DNA of 49,607 nucleotides from a virus. The DNA is taken from the IMG/VR virus record IMGVR_UViG_3300029952_000039, positions 1 to 49,607 of that record; one strand, written 5' to 3'. Both the position numbers and the translations under genes were made by a program. Below, piece by piece: positions 40,285-49,558 of the stretch. Each line of letters opens with the position of its first letter. Within the stretch, counting starts at the first letter, position 1. Below the pieces are notes generated by a model, which did not search any database, had not been told where the DNA came from, and was given only the letters and a program-made list of their open reading frames with translations.

Positions 40285-41036
40285 GCAAGGGATTCGGCAT
40301 CGTCGTCGCTACCTACCCAAGCGGCAACTCCATCGACGTGCTAATGAACAGCAACGGCGCCAGGCTATCCAATGTCCAGGTGATGTCTCCGACTGGTTCT
40401 GACAGCACTGGACACGTCGACCTCCCTGATATCGGCTATGTTCTCGGTGACCCTGCGCGCTGGAACCCGATCGGCCCCGCGACACGATACATGCAGGCTG
40501 TCATCGAATGGATAGAGGGGGTGCCTGTCTGCATGGGGTTCTTGCCGCCGCAAATCAACCAGACCAGTTTCGACCGCAAAAATTTCCATGTCTTCCGCCA
40601 TGCCAGCGATGTCTACAAAACCATCAACGCCGCCGGCGATATCGAGGAATATCACCCGAGTGGCTCGTTTGTGCGCCTCGCGGCGTCGCCAGTTCACGAG
40701 GATCTCACCGGCCAGGATTTTGATTTGACGTGGGCGATCAAGCAAAATACTGGAGGGGCCGTGCATTGGCATGTGACGGTGGCCAATGCCGGGACCGTGG
40801 TGGCAACGCTAGATATCGACCCCAGCGGGAACGCTGCGCTGGTGAATAGTGGCAATACGACGGTAACCACGACCGGCAACCTCTCCGCGACCGTAGGCGG
40901 CACGGCATCGATTACCTCGACCGGCAACATGGAATTCACGGCACCACAGATTACGATGAACACGCCGACACTAATCGCTACCGGCAATCAAAACACGTCC
41001 GGCACGACCACTACCGCCGATCTGGTGGTCCCTTGA
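40281..41036 (+). CDS. Baseplate spike protein (gp5/gpV-like)
   Basis: This 251-residue protein has an N-terminal OB-fold (FGIVVATYPSGNSIDVLM, RLSNVQVMSPTGSDSTGH) and a C-terminal beta-helix-like repeat (NTTVTTTGNLSATVGGTASI, TPTLIATGNQNTSGTTTTA). This is the spike that pierces the outer membrane. It overlaps the hub gene and the tip gene (TTGA). Confidence 0.8.
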   Translation: MSKGFGIVVATYPSGNSIDVLMNSNGARLSNVQVMSPTGSDSTGHVDLPDIGYVLGDPARWNPIGPATRYMQAVIEWIEGVPVCMGFLPPQINQTSFDRKNFHVFRHASDVYKTINAAGDIEEYHPSGSFVRLAASPVHEDLTGQDFDLTWAIKQNTGGAVHWHVTVANAGTVVATLDIDPSGNAALVNSGNTTVTTTGNLSATVGGTASITSTGNMEFTAPQITMNTPTLIATGNQNTSGTTTTADLVVP

Positions 41037-41308
41037 CGCCAAATATTGCTGTCATCGGTACGACGTCAAGTCATGGCGGATCAATGACTACGGCTACAGG
41101 GTCAAAATTCTCGACGCCTGCCGGCGCGGTCTGTCGGGTCGGTGACCTGCATGTATGCCCAATACCAGGGCATGGCACGACGGTGATCGTATCTGGCGGC
41201 GCCACGAAAGCGACTGTCGGCGGCTTGGCCCTAGCCATCAACGGATCAGTCGCTGGCTGCGGCGCGGTTCTAAATAGTGGTTTCGCTCCGAATTGCTCCA
41301 CGGTGTGA
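41033..41308 (+). CDS. PAAR-domain spike tip protein
   Basis: This 91-residue protein starts with TTG at 41033 overlapping the spike stop. It has the PAAR pattern (TPAGAVCRVGDLHVCPIPGH, GGLALAINGSVAGCGAVLNS) with Cys/His residues suited to bind a metal at the sharpened tip of the spike. A PAAR tip fits contractile injection. Confidence 0.88.
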   Translation: MTPNIAVIGTTSSHGGSMTTATGSKFSTPAGAVCRVGDLHVCPIPGHGTTVIVSGGATKATVGGLALAINGSVAGCGAVLNSGFAPNCSTV

Positions 41309-41311
41309 GCG

Positions 41312-41327
41312 TTCGTGACCACATAAT
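41312..41327 (+). promoter_or_regulatory. Phage promoter element, leaderless type (copy 10)
   Basis: TTCGTGAC (41312-41319), two bases, CATAAT (41322-41327), six bases, then the ATG at 41334. Confidence 0.7.
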
Positions 41328-41333
41328 CAAGCC

Positions 41334-42563
41334 ATGTCCATATCGTCCATCACGTCGGCTATCAATGGTGCTGCGAGTTCGCTTAACTCGTTAGTAGGCG
41401 CGCCATCGCCGCCATCGAGTCAAAAGGCGTTGGCGGTAACATTCGTTCTACTCGACAAAGCAAATGGCGGCAGCAAATCTCTTGATCTGATTATCCGTCC
41501 CGAGGACTTGACCCGCACTGATGTGTCGCGCATAACCGTGCAGCAGACGCTTGGCGGTGCCTGGGGCGATGATTTTGGTGTCGGCCTCTCGACAATCAAT
41601 ATCAGCGGTACCACTGGCTGGCGTGGTAATAAGTCTGGCGATGGCAGGGTCCAGTTTTCAAATTTAAAAAATCAGGTATTCACGGACTGGCATGCGCGGC
41701 GCAACAAGGCGCTAAAGGCAGGGAAAGACCCCGCCGGCGTCATGTTGGTTTTTGTCGATACGCTCAACCAGAACCTCGACTCCGTGATCCCGATGACTTT
41801 CACACTTCGCCGCTCAAAGTCGCGGCCTCTGCTGATGCAGTACAACATTTCGATGATTTCCATAGCCTGGAAGGTTGTGCCGCCACCGGCACCGTCCTCT
41901 GCTGGCGGTCTCGCGGGCTTGCTGGCGTCAATCAAAAACCTCATTGCGGCAGCCAATAATGTTGTTAATTTCGTCAAGAGTGCAATAGGGCAGGTAACTG
42001 CTTACATCAATACGGCAACGACCATTTTTCAGAGCGTTACCAATTTGATACAAAATGCGCAGTCGATACCGCAGAGCCTACTCGGGCCAGCGATAGCGTG
42101 CGCGCAGGCCGGCGCGACCATGTTTTCAACGATTGCCAGCATGTCGGGGTCGACATCACAGTCTGCTGCGGCCATGGCGACTGCTTCCGATTTTTCAAAT
42201 ATCTTGTGCTTGCTCAATAACGCCGTCAACACGGTGCAGACGTATCCAGACTACACGCCTTTGTACGGCGCATCAAATTGCAGTAGTACCAGTGGAGGCT
42301 CTCCACCAAGTCCATACGCTGACACGAACCCATTTTATGCGGTAGTTGGGGCCCCGCAAAATGCGCCGGCACCGGCATCGACCACTGCGGCGGCACCGGT
42401 CATCGTGGTGCCGACTGTCTTGCCGCCGACTGTGACGATTACGCCGGCCGCGCAGCAATCGCTTGCGCTCATCAATAATTCAGATCCGGTATTGGCGCCA
42501 ATGTCCATGTCGGCGCTTGGTACTGCAGCAGGCGCCATCGCATCCGGGATAACACTCAAATGA
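41334..42563 (+). CDS. Baseplate structural protein
   Basis: This 409-residue protein has an N-terminal beta domain (FVLLDKANGGSKSLDLIIRP, GISTINISGTTGWRG-type pattern at about residues 82-97), a helical Ala/Ser-rich middle and a Pro/Ala/Thr-rich tail. The N-terminal pattern recurs in large-phage baseplate proteins next to a LysM/gp25 gene. It overlaps the next gene by ATGA. The specific subunit is not named. Confidence 0.65.
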   Translation: MSISSITSAINGAASSLNSLVGAPSPPSSQKALAVTFVLLDKANGGSKSLDLIIRPEDLTRTDVSRITVQQTLGGAWGDDFGVGLSTINISGTTGWRGNKSGDGRVQFSNLKNQVFTDWHARRNKALKAGKDPAGVMLVFVDTLNQNLDSVIPMTFTLRRSKSRPLLMQYNISMISIAWKVVPPPAPSSAGGLAGLLASIKNLIAAANNVVNFVKSAIGQVTAYINTATTIFQSVTNLIQNAQSIPQSLLGPAIACAQAGATMFSTIASMSGSTSQSAAAMATASDFSNILCLLNNAVNTVQTYPDYTPLYGASNCSSTSGGSPPSPYADTNPFYAVVGAPQNAPAPASTTAAAPVIVVPTVLPPTVTITPAAQQSLALINNSDPVLAPMSMSALGTAAGAIASGITLK

Positions 42564-43174
42564 GCACGCCTTTTGATCGGCCACTTGTCGGATACCGTTT
42601 TGTCCTGACGCAGTACGGCGACACGTTACTGTCCGTGGCCGCGCGCGAGCTCGGTGACGCCAGCCAGTGGTCGACCATCATCGCGCTCAATGGCATGGTC
42701 TATCCCTACCTGACTGACGACCCGGCAAAGGCCGGAACCGGCGTATTCCTAAATGGCGGCTACATCACCGTGCCGGGGAGCACGCCCGGGGCAGATACGA
42801 ATGACCCCAATGCTGTTTTTGGAACGGACATATTGCTGCAGAACGGGTTGCCGATATTCGTGAACGGGGATATTGGGACAGTAAGTGGCGTCCAAAATCT
42901 TAAACAGGCGCTCACAAATGCGCTCGACACCGATCAAGGTGAATTGCTTTTTCACCAGACTTACGGCACGGAAATAAGGAAACTTCTTGGGACGATGAAT
43001 AACCATGCGGCTGTGCTGTTGGCCGCGCAATATGCGAGCGATACCGTATCGGCCGACCCCAGAATATCCAGTATCACCAGTTCAGTTGGGACGCTAGTCG
43101 GCGATGCAATTTCCGTTACTGTAATTGCACCGACTGTGCAGGGCACTACGTCAAAAACCGGGATAACTTATTAG
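42560..43174 (+). CDS. LysM-like/gp25-like baseplate wedge protein
   Basis: This 204-residue protein has an N-terminal LysM-like half (LTQYGDTLLSVAARELGDAS, IIALNGMVYPYL). The C-terminal half resembles gp25/gpW (GVQNLKQALTNALDTDQGEL, LFHQTYGTEIRKLLG). Gp25 proteins start sheath assembly on the baseplate. The pairing of the two domains in one chain fits large phages. A GTG-start gene follows. Confidence 0.77.
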   Translation: MSTPFDRPLVGYRFVLTQYGDTLLSVAARELGDASQWSTIIALNGMVYPYLTDDPAKAGTGVFLNGGYITVPGSTPGADTNDPNAVFGTDILLQNGLPIFVNGDIGTVSGVQNLKQALTNALDTDQGELLFHQTYGTEIRKLLGTMNNHAAVLLAAQYASDTVSADPRISSITSSVGTLVGDAISVTVIAPTVQGTTSKTGITY

Positions 43175-43183
43175 GGATCGATA

Positions 43184-44329
43184 GTGGCATTCCAACTCAA
43201 AAATTTTGTTTCTATTGTTGCGTCGATGGTAAACCGCATGAAAGCGACGCAAACAAATTTGACCGACTTCAACATTGGTGCCGCTGGCCGCACGCTAGTG
43301 GAAGCGCCAGCGATTGAGATCGACCAGCTTTACCAGCAGATGTTCAACGGACTCACGCAAGCGATTCCGGTAAGCGTTTTCCAATCATTCAATTTCCCGC
43401 CACTGTCAGCCATCGGGTCCAGCGGCACCATGACAGTTACCGTGGCAGCGTCGACGAACCCAATCATCATCTCGGCTGGGACGGTGTTCTCGGCGACGGC
43501 GACAGCTATCACATGGTCGTCGACTGCCAGCGTAACCATACCGCCAAGCACTACCACGGTCAGCGTTCCCGTGACAGCTACTACCACTGGTTCATCCACG
43601 AATTTGGTTGCCGATGTAGCATTCACGATGACGCCTGCGCCGGTAGGATTTTCCAGCGCCACCAATTTGTCTCCGTTCGTGAATGGGCTCGATACCGAGA
43701 CGCCGGCGGCCCAGCAAATCCGGTTCGCCGCATTCGTAAACTCGCTGCCGCGCGGGACCGTGGCGGCGCTGTACTATGCGATGACGCTTGCGAACGTGCA
43801 AGATGCCAACGGCAATATCATCGAGCAAGTGCGCTTGTCCAGCGTCGTCGAACCCTGGCTCACCGATGACACACAGCCTGTGAGTGTTGTGAATTGCTAT
43901 ATCCACAATGGCATCGGCAGCACTTCCGTGGCATTGCAAACGAGCGTCAATAACGTGATCCTCGGCTATTATAATTCTTCCGGCGTAGCCGTTCCTGGGT
44001 ACAAGGCCGCTGGCGTCAATGTGAACACTGTTATCGCGACCGAGGTAGCCGTGCCCGTGACTGGGGTCATTACGGCAGCGGCTGGCTATTCACTGACAGA
44101 TCAGGTGATAAACGGCGTCACCGTTCCCGGGTTGGAGACGTTGGCCGCTGCCGCAATCACGTCCTATCTGATAGCGCTTGCCATAGGTCAATCCGCGATT
44201 GAAGCAGAGATCGTCGCGCTCGTGATGAACATCCCCGGCGTCTACAACTATGTCGGGAGCTTACCGGCAGCCGACGTAACGGCCACGGTGTCGCAAAAAC
44301 TGATGCCTGGCACGATCACGTTGACCTGA
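43184..44329 (+). CDS. Baseplate J-like protein
   Basis: This 381-residue protein starts with GTG at 43184 with AGGGA upstream. The N-terminus (KATQTNLTDFNIGAAGRTLV, EAPAIEIDQLYQQMFNGL) is diagnostic for baseplate J/gp47-like wedge proteins. The middle is a beta-rich insert of Thr/Ser/Val strands. The stop is followed after one base by the next gene. Confidence 0.87.
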   Translation: MAFQLKNFVSIVASMVNRMKATQTNLTDFNIGAAGRTLVEAPAIEIDQLYQQMFNGLTQAIPVSVFQSFNFPPLSAIGSSGTMTVTVAASTNPIIISAGTVFSATATAITWSSTASVTIPPSTTTVSVPVTATTTGSSTNLVADVAFTMTPAPVGFSSATNLSPFVNGLDTETPAAQQIRFAAFVNSLPRGTVAALYYAMTLANVQDANGNIIEQVRLSSVVEPWLTDDTQPVSVVNCYIHNGIGSTSVALQTSVNNVILGYYNSSGVAVPGYKAAGVNVNTVIATEVAVPVTGVITAAAGYSLTDQVINGVTVPGLETLAAAAITSYLIALAIGQSAIEAEIVALVMNIPGVYNYVGSLPAADVTATVSQKLMPGTITLT

Positions 44330-44330
44330 T

Positions 44331-45302
44331 ATGCAAATCACAAAAAAACTCATTGGCTATCTCAATCGAGTCTTTAAAAAAGACCCGTTGCCGTTCCTCG
44401 CGCTTGCTATTTCATATGCCGGAACCAGTTTCACATGGTCTATAAAAGATGCTCCCGTCTATACAGCTATCTGGACCTGGGATGATGGGTCAACCACTTG
44501 GGATGATGGGTCAACCAATTGGGATGGAATAAATAATGCCTATATTCCCAGCACGACATCTATTTTGACGATTACACCTATCGGTGGCAGCGGCACGACA
44601 TTGGCGATCGATCTAAGCAAGTACACTATTACCGGGCTCGCCGAATTCATCGCGACTCAGGCAGGGTATTCGGTTAGCTACACAAACTCGTCTGGCATGG
44701 CTGCCTTGAGCGCATTAGTGCTCATCAATGGCAGCGGGTCGTCGACGCAACAAAATGGCGGCTTCCTTTACGGGTACACCAATTTTTGGTGGGCGTACAT
44801 GGACGCATGCGCAGAAGAACTTGAGACCGCTCGGACACAAATCATCGCCATGCCGGCGCAAATGAATACGGTCAATGCCAATGGGTCATGGCTTGATTTT
44901 CTCGGAAATTTTTACGGTATCCCCAGAAATCAAGGCGAACTCGACCCGCAATACGGGCCGCGCATTATCGCGATGGTTATCAGGCCGCTTGGGAATAATA
45001 TCGCTATCGCTGAAGCGTTGCGCGCCATCAACGGCGGTGGTGCCGTGACCGTCCCCGATTACCCGACGCTGACCAACAACAGCTACGGTCTTTTCGATGT
45101 GAATTTTTCAGCGAGTTTGGCGCTGTTGAGTGTGATGACACTTGGGGAAATCGAAACTTCCGTGCAAGCAATCGTGAATAAAATGCGCGATGCCGGCACA
45201 TTTTTGCGCGTGCTGTCGGTTATCAGCCCGATCGAAGGAACGACATATATTGGAGCCGCCGTCATTTCAGGCTGCACAACATACGTTTATCCGCCGCCGT
45301 GA
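44331..45302 (+). CDS. Tail/baseplate gpI-like protein
   Basis: This 323-residue protein follows J, the I slot of P2-type order. A perfect tandem repeat encodes WDDGSTT-WDDGSTN-WDG (44478-44528). The C-terminal half (ANGSWLDFLGNFYGIPRNQG, IAEALRAINGGGAVTVPDYP, IETSVQAIVNKMRDAGTFLR) fits phage tail proteins that join wedge to fibre. Confidence 0.72.
   Translation: MQITKKLIGYLNRVFKKDPLPFLALAISYAGTSFTWSIKDAPVYTAIWTWDDGSTTWDDGSTNWDGINNAYIPSTTSILTITPIGGSGTTLAIDLSKYTITGLAEFIATQAGYSVSYTNSSGMAALSALVLINGSGSSTQQNGGFLYGYTNFWWAYMDACAEELETARTQIIAMPAQMNTVNANGSWLDFLGNFYGIPRNQGELDPQYGPRIIAMVIRPLGNNIAIAEALRAINGGGAVTVPDYPTLTNNSYGLFDVNFSASLALLSVMTLGEIETSVQAIVNKMRDAGTFLRVLSVISPIEGTTYIGAAVISGCTTYVYPPP
44478..44528 (+). 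repeat. 21-bp tandem repeat in the gpI-like gene
   Basis: Two in-frame 21-bp units (TGGGATGATGGGTCAACCA plus two variable bases), followed by the start of a third. They encode WDDGST units and keep the frame, so copy number could vary without breaking the gene. Confidence 0.85.
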
Positions 45303-45311
45303 CACCATAAT
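45296..45311 (+). promoter_or_regulatory. Phage promoter element with leader (copy 11)
   Basis: GCCGTGAC (45296-45303), two bases, CATAAT (45306-45311), leading to the fibre gene ATG at 45339 after 27 bases. Confidence 0.5.
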
Positions 45312-45338
45312 TTCTTTAACAAAAAAGAACCCGCGACA

Positions 45339-46703
45339 ATGACCTATTCTGCCGTTTTGACAGTTGCCGGAGAGGCGCTCTACGCAGCCGCGCTGATGTC
45401 TGGTACGCCTATCGTCCTCTCTACCATGTCCGTCGGCGATGGCGGCGGCAGTCCTATTGCTTCCCCGGATCCGACGCGCACGACGCTGGTTAATCAGGTC
45501 TACTCGACTACTATAAATGGGCTGTCGGTCGACCCATTAAATCCGAATTTGATGTGGGCACAGTTGAGTGTCCCGCCGACCGTTGGCGGCTTCACCGTAC
45601 GTGAGGTGGGGGTATTCACATCTGGCGGGGTCCTATTCGCTATAGCAAATTACCCTGATACCATCAAGGCTGTGGCCGCCAGCGGCACTACATTGGATCT
45701 CGTCATCAATCTCGGGATGATAATTTCCAATACGGCGCTGGTGACGGTGACGATCGACCCCAGCCTTGTCGGCGCCACACGGGCATGGGTTATCTCGACA
45801 ATCACACCTGGGTACATTCTCCCCGGCGGGGCCCAGTATCAGATGCTACAGAAAAATTCATCTGCTGCCGGTGATTTCAGTTGGGCCGATCCGCAATCGC
45901 CGTGGCTGGCAACAGCGGCCACGACTGGAGGTGTAGTCAATGTTTCTGCTCTGACGGCAAACAACAAGATCATCGAAGTAACGGGAGCGCTGACGGCAAA
46001 TGTCACACTGACATTCCCTGCCGCCCCTGGCCGCTGGGTCGTAGTCAATGCCACAACCGGACCGTGGACCGTCACTGCCATTGCGCTTGGTGGTACCGGC
46101 GTACCCGTTGCGCAGGGAGCTGCCGACACAGTATTTTGCGATGGCTCGAACGTGCGTTATGCGCTGGCAGACGCGGTTACGCAGCCGCCAATGACTGGTA
46201 CGACTGCCTTGGCGACGTGCGCCTATGCTGATGCCGCGACACCGTTTCGGTACGTTGTCCCGATCTTGTCGGGGTATGGCACCACGCCTGCATTTAAAAG
46301 CCAGGTCGGTGATACCTCTGTTTCGCAGTTTATCAAAGCCTATGCGATGGCTGTGTCTTGGTCGATGCCAGTCCTGTCTACGCTAAATCCCGCCAAGCCG
46401 TTGAAAATGCGGCTGCATTTTACTGGGGATGTTGGTGCCGGAAATTTCTACCTGCAACTCGGGTATCAGATCTTCGCAAATGGACCGCTAGGGACTGTCG
46501 CATATACCAATGCCGTTGAATCTGTCGCGGCTCCAGCGACGGCAGGGAATTTGTCAAATTATTTGGCTGCTGTGATGGAGATACCGGCATCGACATTGGC
46601 ATCACAGGATTTGGTAAACTTCGTTTTGACCAGACTCGCCGCCAACGGCGCCGATACAAATACTGGTGATTTCCAGTTGGTAAACATCACCATGGAGCAA
46701 TAA
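45339..46703 (+). CDS. Tail fibre/collar protein
   Basis: This 454-residue protein has the N-terminal tail-collar fibre domain (GEALYAAALMSGTPIVLSTM, GDGGGSPIASPDPTRTTLVN, GFTVREVGVFTSGGVLFAIA) of gpH-type fibres. It is followed by a beta-rich shaft and tip. It attaches to the baseplate through the N-terminus and presents the receptor-binding end. Confidence 0.83.
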   Translation: MTYSAVLTVAGEALYAAALMSGTPIVLSTMSVGDGGGSPIASPDPTRTTLVNQVYSTTINGLSVDPLNPNLMWAQLSVPPTVGGFTVREVGVFTSGGVLFAIANYPDTIKAVAASGTTLDLVINLGMIISNTALVTVTIDPSLVGATRAWVISTITPGYILPGGAQYQMLQKNSSAAGDFSWADPQSPWLATAATTGGVVNVSALTANNKIIEVTGALTANVTLTFPAAPGRWVVVNATTGPWTVTAIALGGTGVPVAQGAADTVFCDGSNVRYALADAVTQPPMTGTTALATCAYADAATPFRYVVPILSGYGTTPAFKSQVGDTSVSQFIKAYAMAVSWSMPVLSTLNPAKPLKMRLHFTGDVGAGNFYLQLGYQIFANGPLGTVAYTNAVESVAAPATAGNLSNYLAAVMEIPASTLASQDLVNFVLTRLAANGADTNTGDFQLVNITMEQ

Positions 46704-46705
46704 CG

Positions 46706-47836
46706 ATGAGTATTTTACTCGGCAGCCAGAGTCCACAGCAACCTGCTATTTTCTTCCCGTTTTCAACCGTATACACGATCGTGATCGCTGGTATTTATCG
46801 GATATCTGCGCTTGGCGCTGGCGGCGCTGGTGGCATGGCATATACCAGCACTGGGACAGCGCAAGCCGCTGCGGGTGGTGGCGGCGGCGGCTTCTCTGAA
46901 ATCGATGTCTTCCTACCATCTGGTACGGCTATCACTATTTCACCTGGAGTGGGTGGCGCCGGGGTTACGGCGACAAATGGTACTGCGGTAATTGGCAACG
47001 CCGGAACATCCACGACGGTGACTGCAACCGGGCTGTCGTTAACGGCAACCGGCGGCGGCGGTGGCGGCGCCAGTATTGTCTCTGGCACTCAGGTATACGG
47101 TGGCAGCGCAGGCACTGCATCGGGCGGCTCGAACAACCAAAGCGGGGGCAATGGCGGGGCTGCTCAAGCCACATCGACAAGTACCGGCGTAGCCCAAGCT
47201 GCGGCAGGCGGCGGCGCGGCGGCTACGCCTTTGGGCACGGGTGGCGCGGGCGGCGCGGCGCTGACATCAATCACGGGAACGTCGACATATTCAGCCAGCG
47301 GCGGCGGCGGCGGCGTGGGCGGTTTCGCTGGCGGTATGGCGACCGCAACTAGCGCGAGTTCTGCAACGGGCGGCGCGGGTACGGGAGGGGCGTCGGTGAA
47401 CGCTACAAATGCTGTTGGTCTTGGTGGCGTCCCACGTTTGGGGTCATTCGGTGCGAGCACAAGCACCGTTGGCGCGGATGGTATTAGCCGTACCGTTACG
47501 CTCAGTGCTCAAAATTTAACAATAGCTAGTGTGGGTTTTGAATCGTTGTTCGATCCGTGGCGCTCATTCACTGGCGGCGGCGGCAGCGGCGGAGCGAACC
47601 TCGGAACGAATGGAGGGCTTGGTGCTGGTGGGGGCGGCAGTGGGACTGGTTACTTTGGCGCTTGCGGCGGGACATGTGGCGGCGGCGGCGGTGGTTCGGG
47701 AGGCGGTGGGATTTCGGGAGGCGGTGGCGTTGGAGGTCTGGGCGGCTTTGGTGCTGGCGGCGGCGGCATGGCTGGAAACGGCGTCAAGAGCGGCGCGGGC
47801 GGTAATGGCATTGTTACGATTGAAAGGATAGCATGA
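46706..47836 (+). CDS. Glycine-rich tail fibre adhesin
   Basis: In this 376-residue protein most of the sequence is Gly/Ala/Ser/Thr-rich with repeated GGGG runs (GGGGGGFSEI, GGGGVGGFAGGMATATSASS, GGGGGSGGGG). Known adhesins of this kind fold their glycine motifs into a polyglycine-II sandwich with variable loops that bind receptors. It lies right after the fibre gene and before a small gene, the usual place for a tip adhesin. Confidence 0.72.
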   Translation: MSILLGSQSPQQPAIFFPFSTVYTIVIAGIYRISALGAGGAGGMAYTSTGTAQAAAGGGGGGFSEIDVFLPSGTAITISPGVGGAGVTATNGTAVIGNAGTSTTVTATGLSLTATGGGGGGASIVSGTQVYGGSAGTASGGSNNQSGGNGGAAQATSTSTGVAQAAAGGGAAATPLGTGGAGGAALTSITGTSTYSASGGGGGVGGFAGGMATATSASSATGGAGTGGASVNATNAVGLGGVPRLGSFGASTSTVGADGISRTVTLSAQNLTIASVGFESLFDPWRSFTGGGGSGGANLGTNGGLGAGGGGSGTGYFGACGGTCGGGGGGSGGGGISGGGGVGGLGGFGAGGGGMAGNGVKSGAGGNGIVTIERIA

Positions 47837-48213
47837 AGACCTACGTGATAACGGCGACTGGCAACACGGTGGTTGCAAGTCAAGAATTTATGGATGCGCA
47901 ATTTCCGGGTGCCTACACGCTCGTTGAATCGGACCCGATCAGCGCGCCATCGTTTGGAACGATCATCACGTCAAGAGCTTTTTTCAAGCGACTTGGAATC
48001 GCAAATACAACTTGGTTATATGCGCAAGCACCGACGAATCCCACGCTGGAAATGTATAAAGACCAGGTGTGGGATGGGCCGGTTGACCTGGCCAATCCCG
48101 ATACCGCTGCCGACCTGGCGTACCTGACCACACTAGCCGGATCGCCGGTCACTGCCGATGCGGTCAATACGATTCTGACCGCGCCCGTGCTGGCGAACGA
48201 AGTACCTGGTTAG
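47833..48213 (+). CDS. Small fibre-associated protein
   Basis: This 126-residue protein overlaps the adhesin stop (ATGA). The sequence (TYVITATGNTVVASQEFMD, AFFKRLGIANTTWLYAQAP, PDTAADLAYLTTLAGSPVT) could be a fibre assembly chaperone or tail fibre accessory. The position after the adhesin supports this. No specific family was recognised. Confidence 0.6.
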   Translation: MKTYVITATGNTVVASQEFMDAQFPGAYTLVESDPISAPSFGTIITSRAFFKRLGIANTTWLYAQAPTNPTLEMYKDQVWDGPVDLANPDTAADLAYLTTLAGSPVTADAVNTILTAPVLANEVPG

Positions 48214-48258
48214 CTGCGCTGAATACGCACGACATTCTTTTTTTTTTAAGGTTTACGA

Positions 48259-49047
48259 ATGGCATCGCCCATAATTCCCTGGATCGGCGGCAAGCGCAGG
48301 CTGGCCGACCATCTTATCCCGCAATTTCCGGCTCACATCTGTTACGTCGAAGTGTTTGCCGGCGGCGCAGCGCTCTACTTCATGCGCACGCCAGAAGAGG
48401 TCGAAGTCATCAACGACATCAACGGCGAGCTGGTGAACCTGTATCGCGTTGTAAAAAGCCATTTGGAAGAGTTCGTTCGGCAGTTCAAATATGCATTGTC
48501 GAGCCGTGACGTGTTCAAGTGGATGCAAGATACGCCGCCGCATGTCCTGACCGACATCCAGCGCGCCGCCCGTTTCTTTTACCTGCAGCAGCATGCGTTC
48601 GGCGGCAAGGTCGACGGCCAGAATTGGGGCACGGCGACTACCGCGCCGCCGATCAACCTGCTGCGGATCGAGGAGAACCTGTCCGCTGCACACTTGCGGC
48701 TGGCCAGCGCGTTCATCGAAAACATGGACTGGCACAAGCTGATAGAAAAGTACGACCGGCCACACACGTTCTTTTATCTTGACCCGCCGTACCTGGAAAC
48801 CGAAGGCTATGGCGTGGCGTTTGGCATCGAGCAGTACGTCACGATGGCCGAAACGCTCAAAGCGATCAAAGGCAAAGCCATCGTCAGCTTGAACGATCAT
48901 CCGAAAATTCGGGAGATTTTCACCGGCTTCGATATCGACACTGTTCCGATCAGGTATTGCGTCGGCGGTGGCGCGAAAGCCGTCCAGCGGTCGGAACTGA
49001 TTATTTACAGTTGGGACAGGAAGCAAGACCCGGTTGGGTTGTTTTGA
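48259..49047 (+). CDS. D12-class DNA adenine N6-methyltransferase (Dam-like)
   Basis: In this 262-residue protein, motif I region WIGGKRRLADH (residues 8-18) is followed by EVFAGGAALYFMRTP, and DPPY lies at residues 175-178 (YLDPPYLETEGYG). This set is typical of D12-class enzymes that methylate adenine. The Phe-x-Gly motif is varied to FAGG. It could protect phage DNA from restriction. It follows a T run at 48239-48248 and AAGG upstream of its start. Confidence 0.88.
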   Translation: MASPIIPWIGGKRRLADHLIPQFPAHICYVEVFAGGAALYFMRTPEEVEVINDINGELVNLYRVVKSHLEEFVRQFKYALSSRDVFKWMQDTPPHVLTDIQRAARFFYLQQHAFGGKVDGQNWGTATTAPPINLLRIEENLSAAHLRLASAFIENMDWHKLIEKYDRPHTFFYLDPPYLETEGYGVAFGIEQYVTMAETLKAIKGKAIVSLNDHPKIREIFTGFDIDTVPIRYCVGGGAKAVQRSELIIYSWDRKQDPVGLF

Positions 49048-49093
49048 CATTACGCATTTTCATCATCGATAAACTTATTTGAAAGGTCGAAAA

Positions 49094-49558
49094 ATGACAC
49101 CACAAGAATTCATTTCCGCAATCGCGCCGGCAGCAGTCGAGAGCATGGCACGCACAAAAATCCCGGCATCGTTCGTCATCGCCGAGGCTGCACTTGAATC
49201 TGGCTGGGGCGGTCATGCTCCAGGAATGAACCTTTTCGGCGTGAAAGCGGATGCCTCGTGGCATGGCGCAGTGACGATTCAGCGTACCCGCGAGGTGGTC
49301 GACAGCAAGTCGGTGTTCATCGACGCGCGGTTCCGTGCGTATACCGACTGGCTCGGCTCCATTACCGACCATGCAGGTTTTTTGCTGGACATGCCACGCT
49401 ACAAGCCGGCGTTTGAACATTGCGACGATTCAAAAGCCTTTACCATTGCCGTGGCCGACGAGCATTATGCGACCGCCCCGGATTATGCGAAAAAAATCAT
49501 TGAGGTGATTGACGAACACGATCTTCAGCAATACGACAGGCCAAAGGTGATTGCGTGA
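49094..49558 (+). CDS. FlgJ-like glucosaminidase endolysin
   Basis: This 154-residue protein is read from ATG 49094 with GAAAGG upstream. It has the glucosaminidase (GH73) core: FVIAEAALESGWGGH (catalytic Glu near residue 38), GMNLFGVKAD, and FRAYTDWLGSITDHAGFLLD. There is no signal peptide, so release would need a holin. This is the lysis module start. Confidence 0.86.
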   Translation: MTPQEFISAIAPAAVESMARTKIPASFVIAEAALESGWGGHAPGMNLFGVKADASWHGAVTIQRTREVVDSKSVFIDARFRAYTDWLGSITDHAGFLLDMPRYKPAFEHCDDSKAFTIAVADEHYATAPDYAKKIIEVIDEHDLQQYDRPKVIA

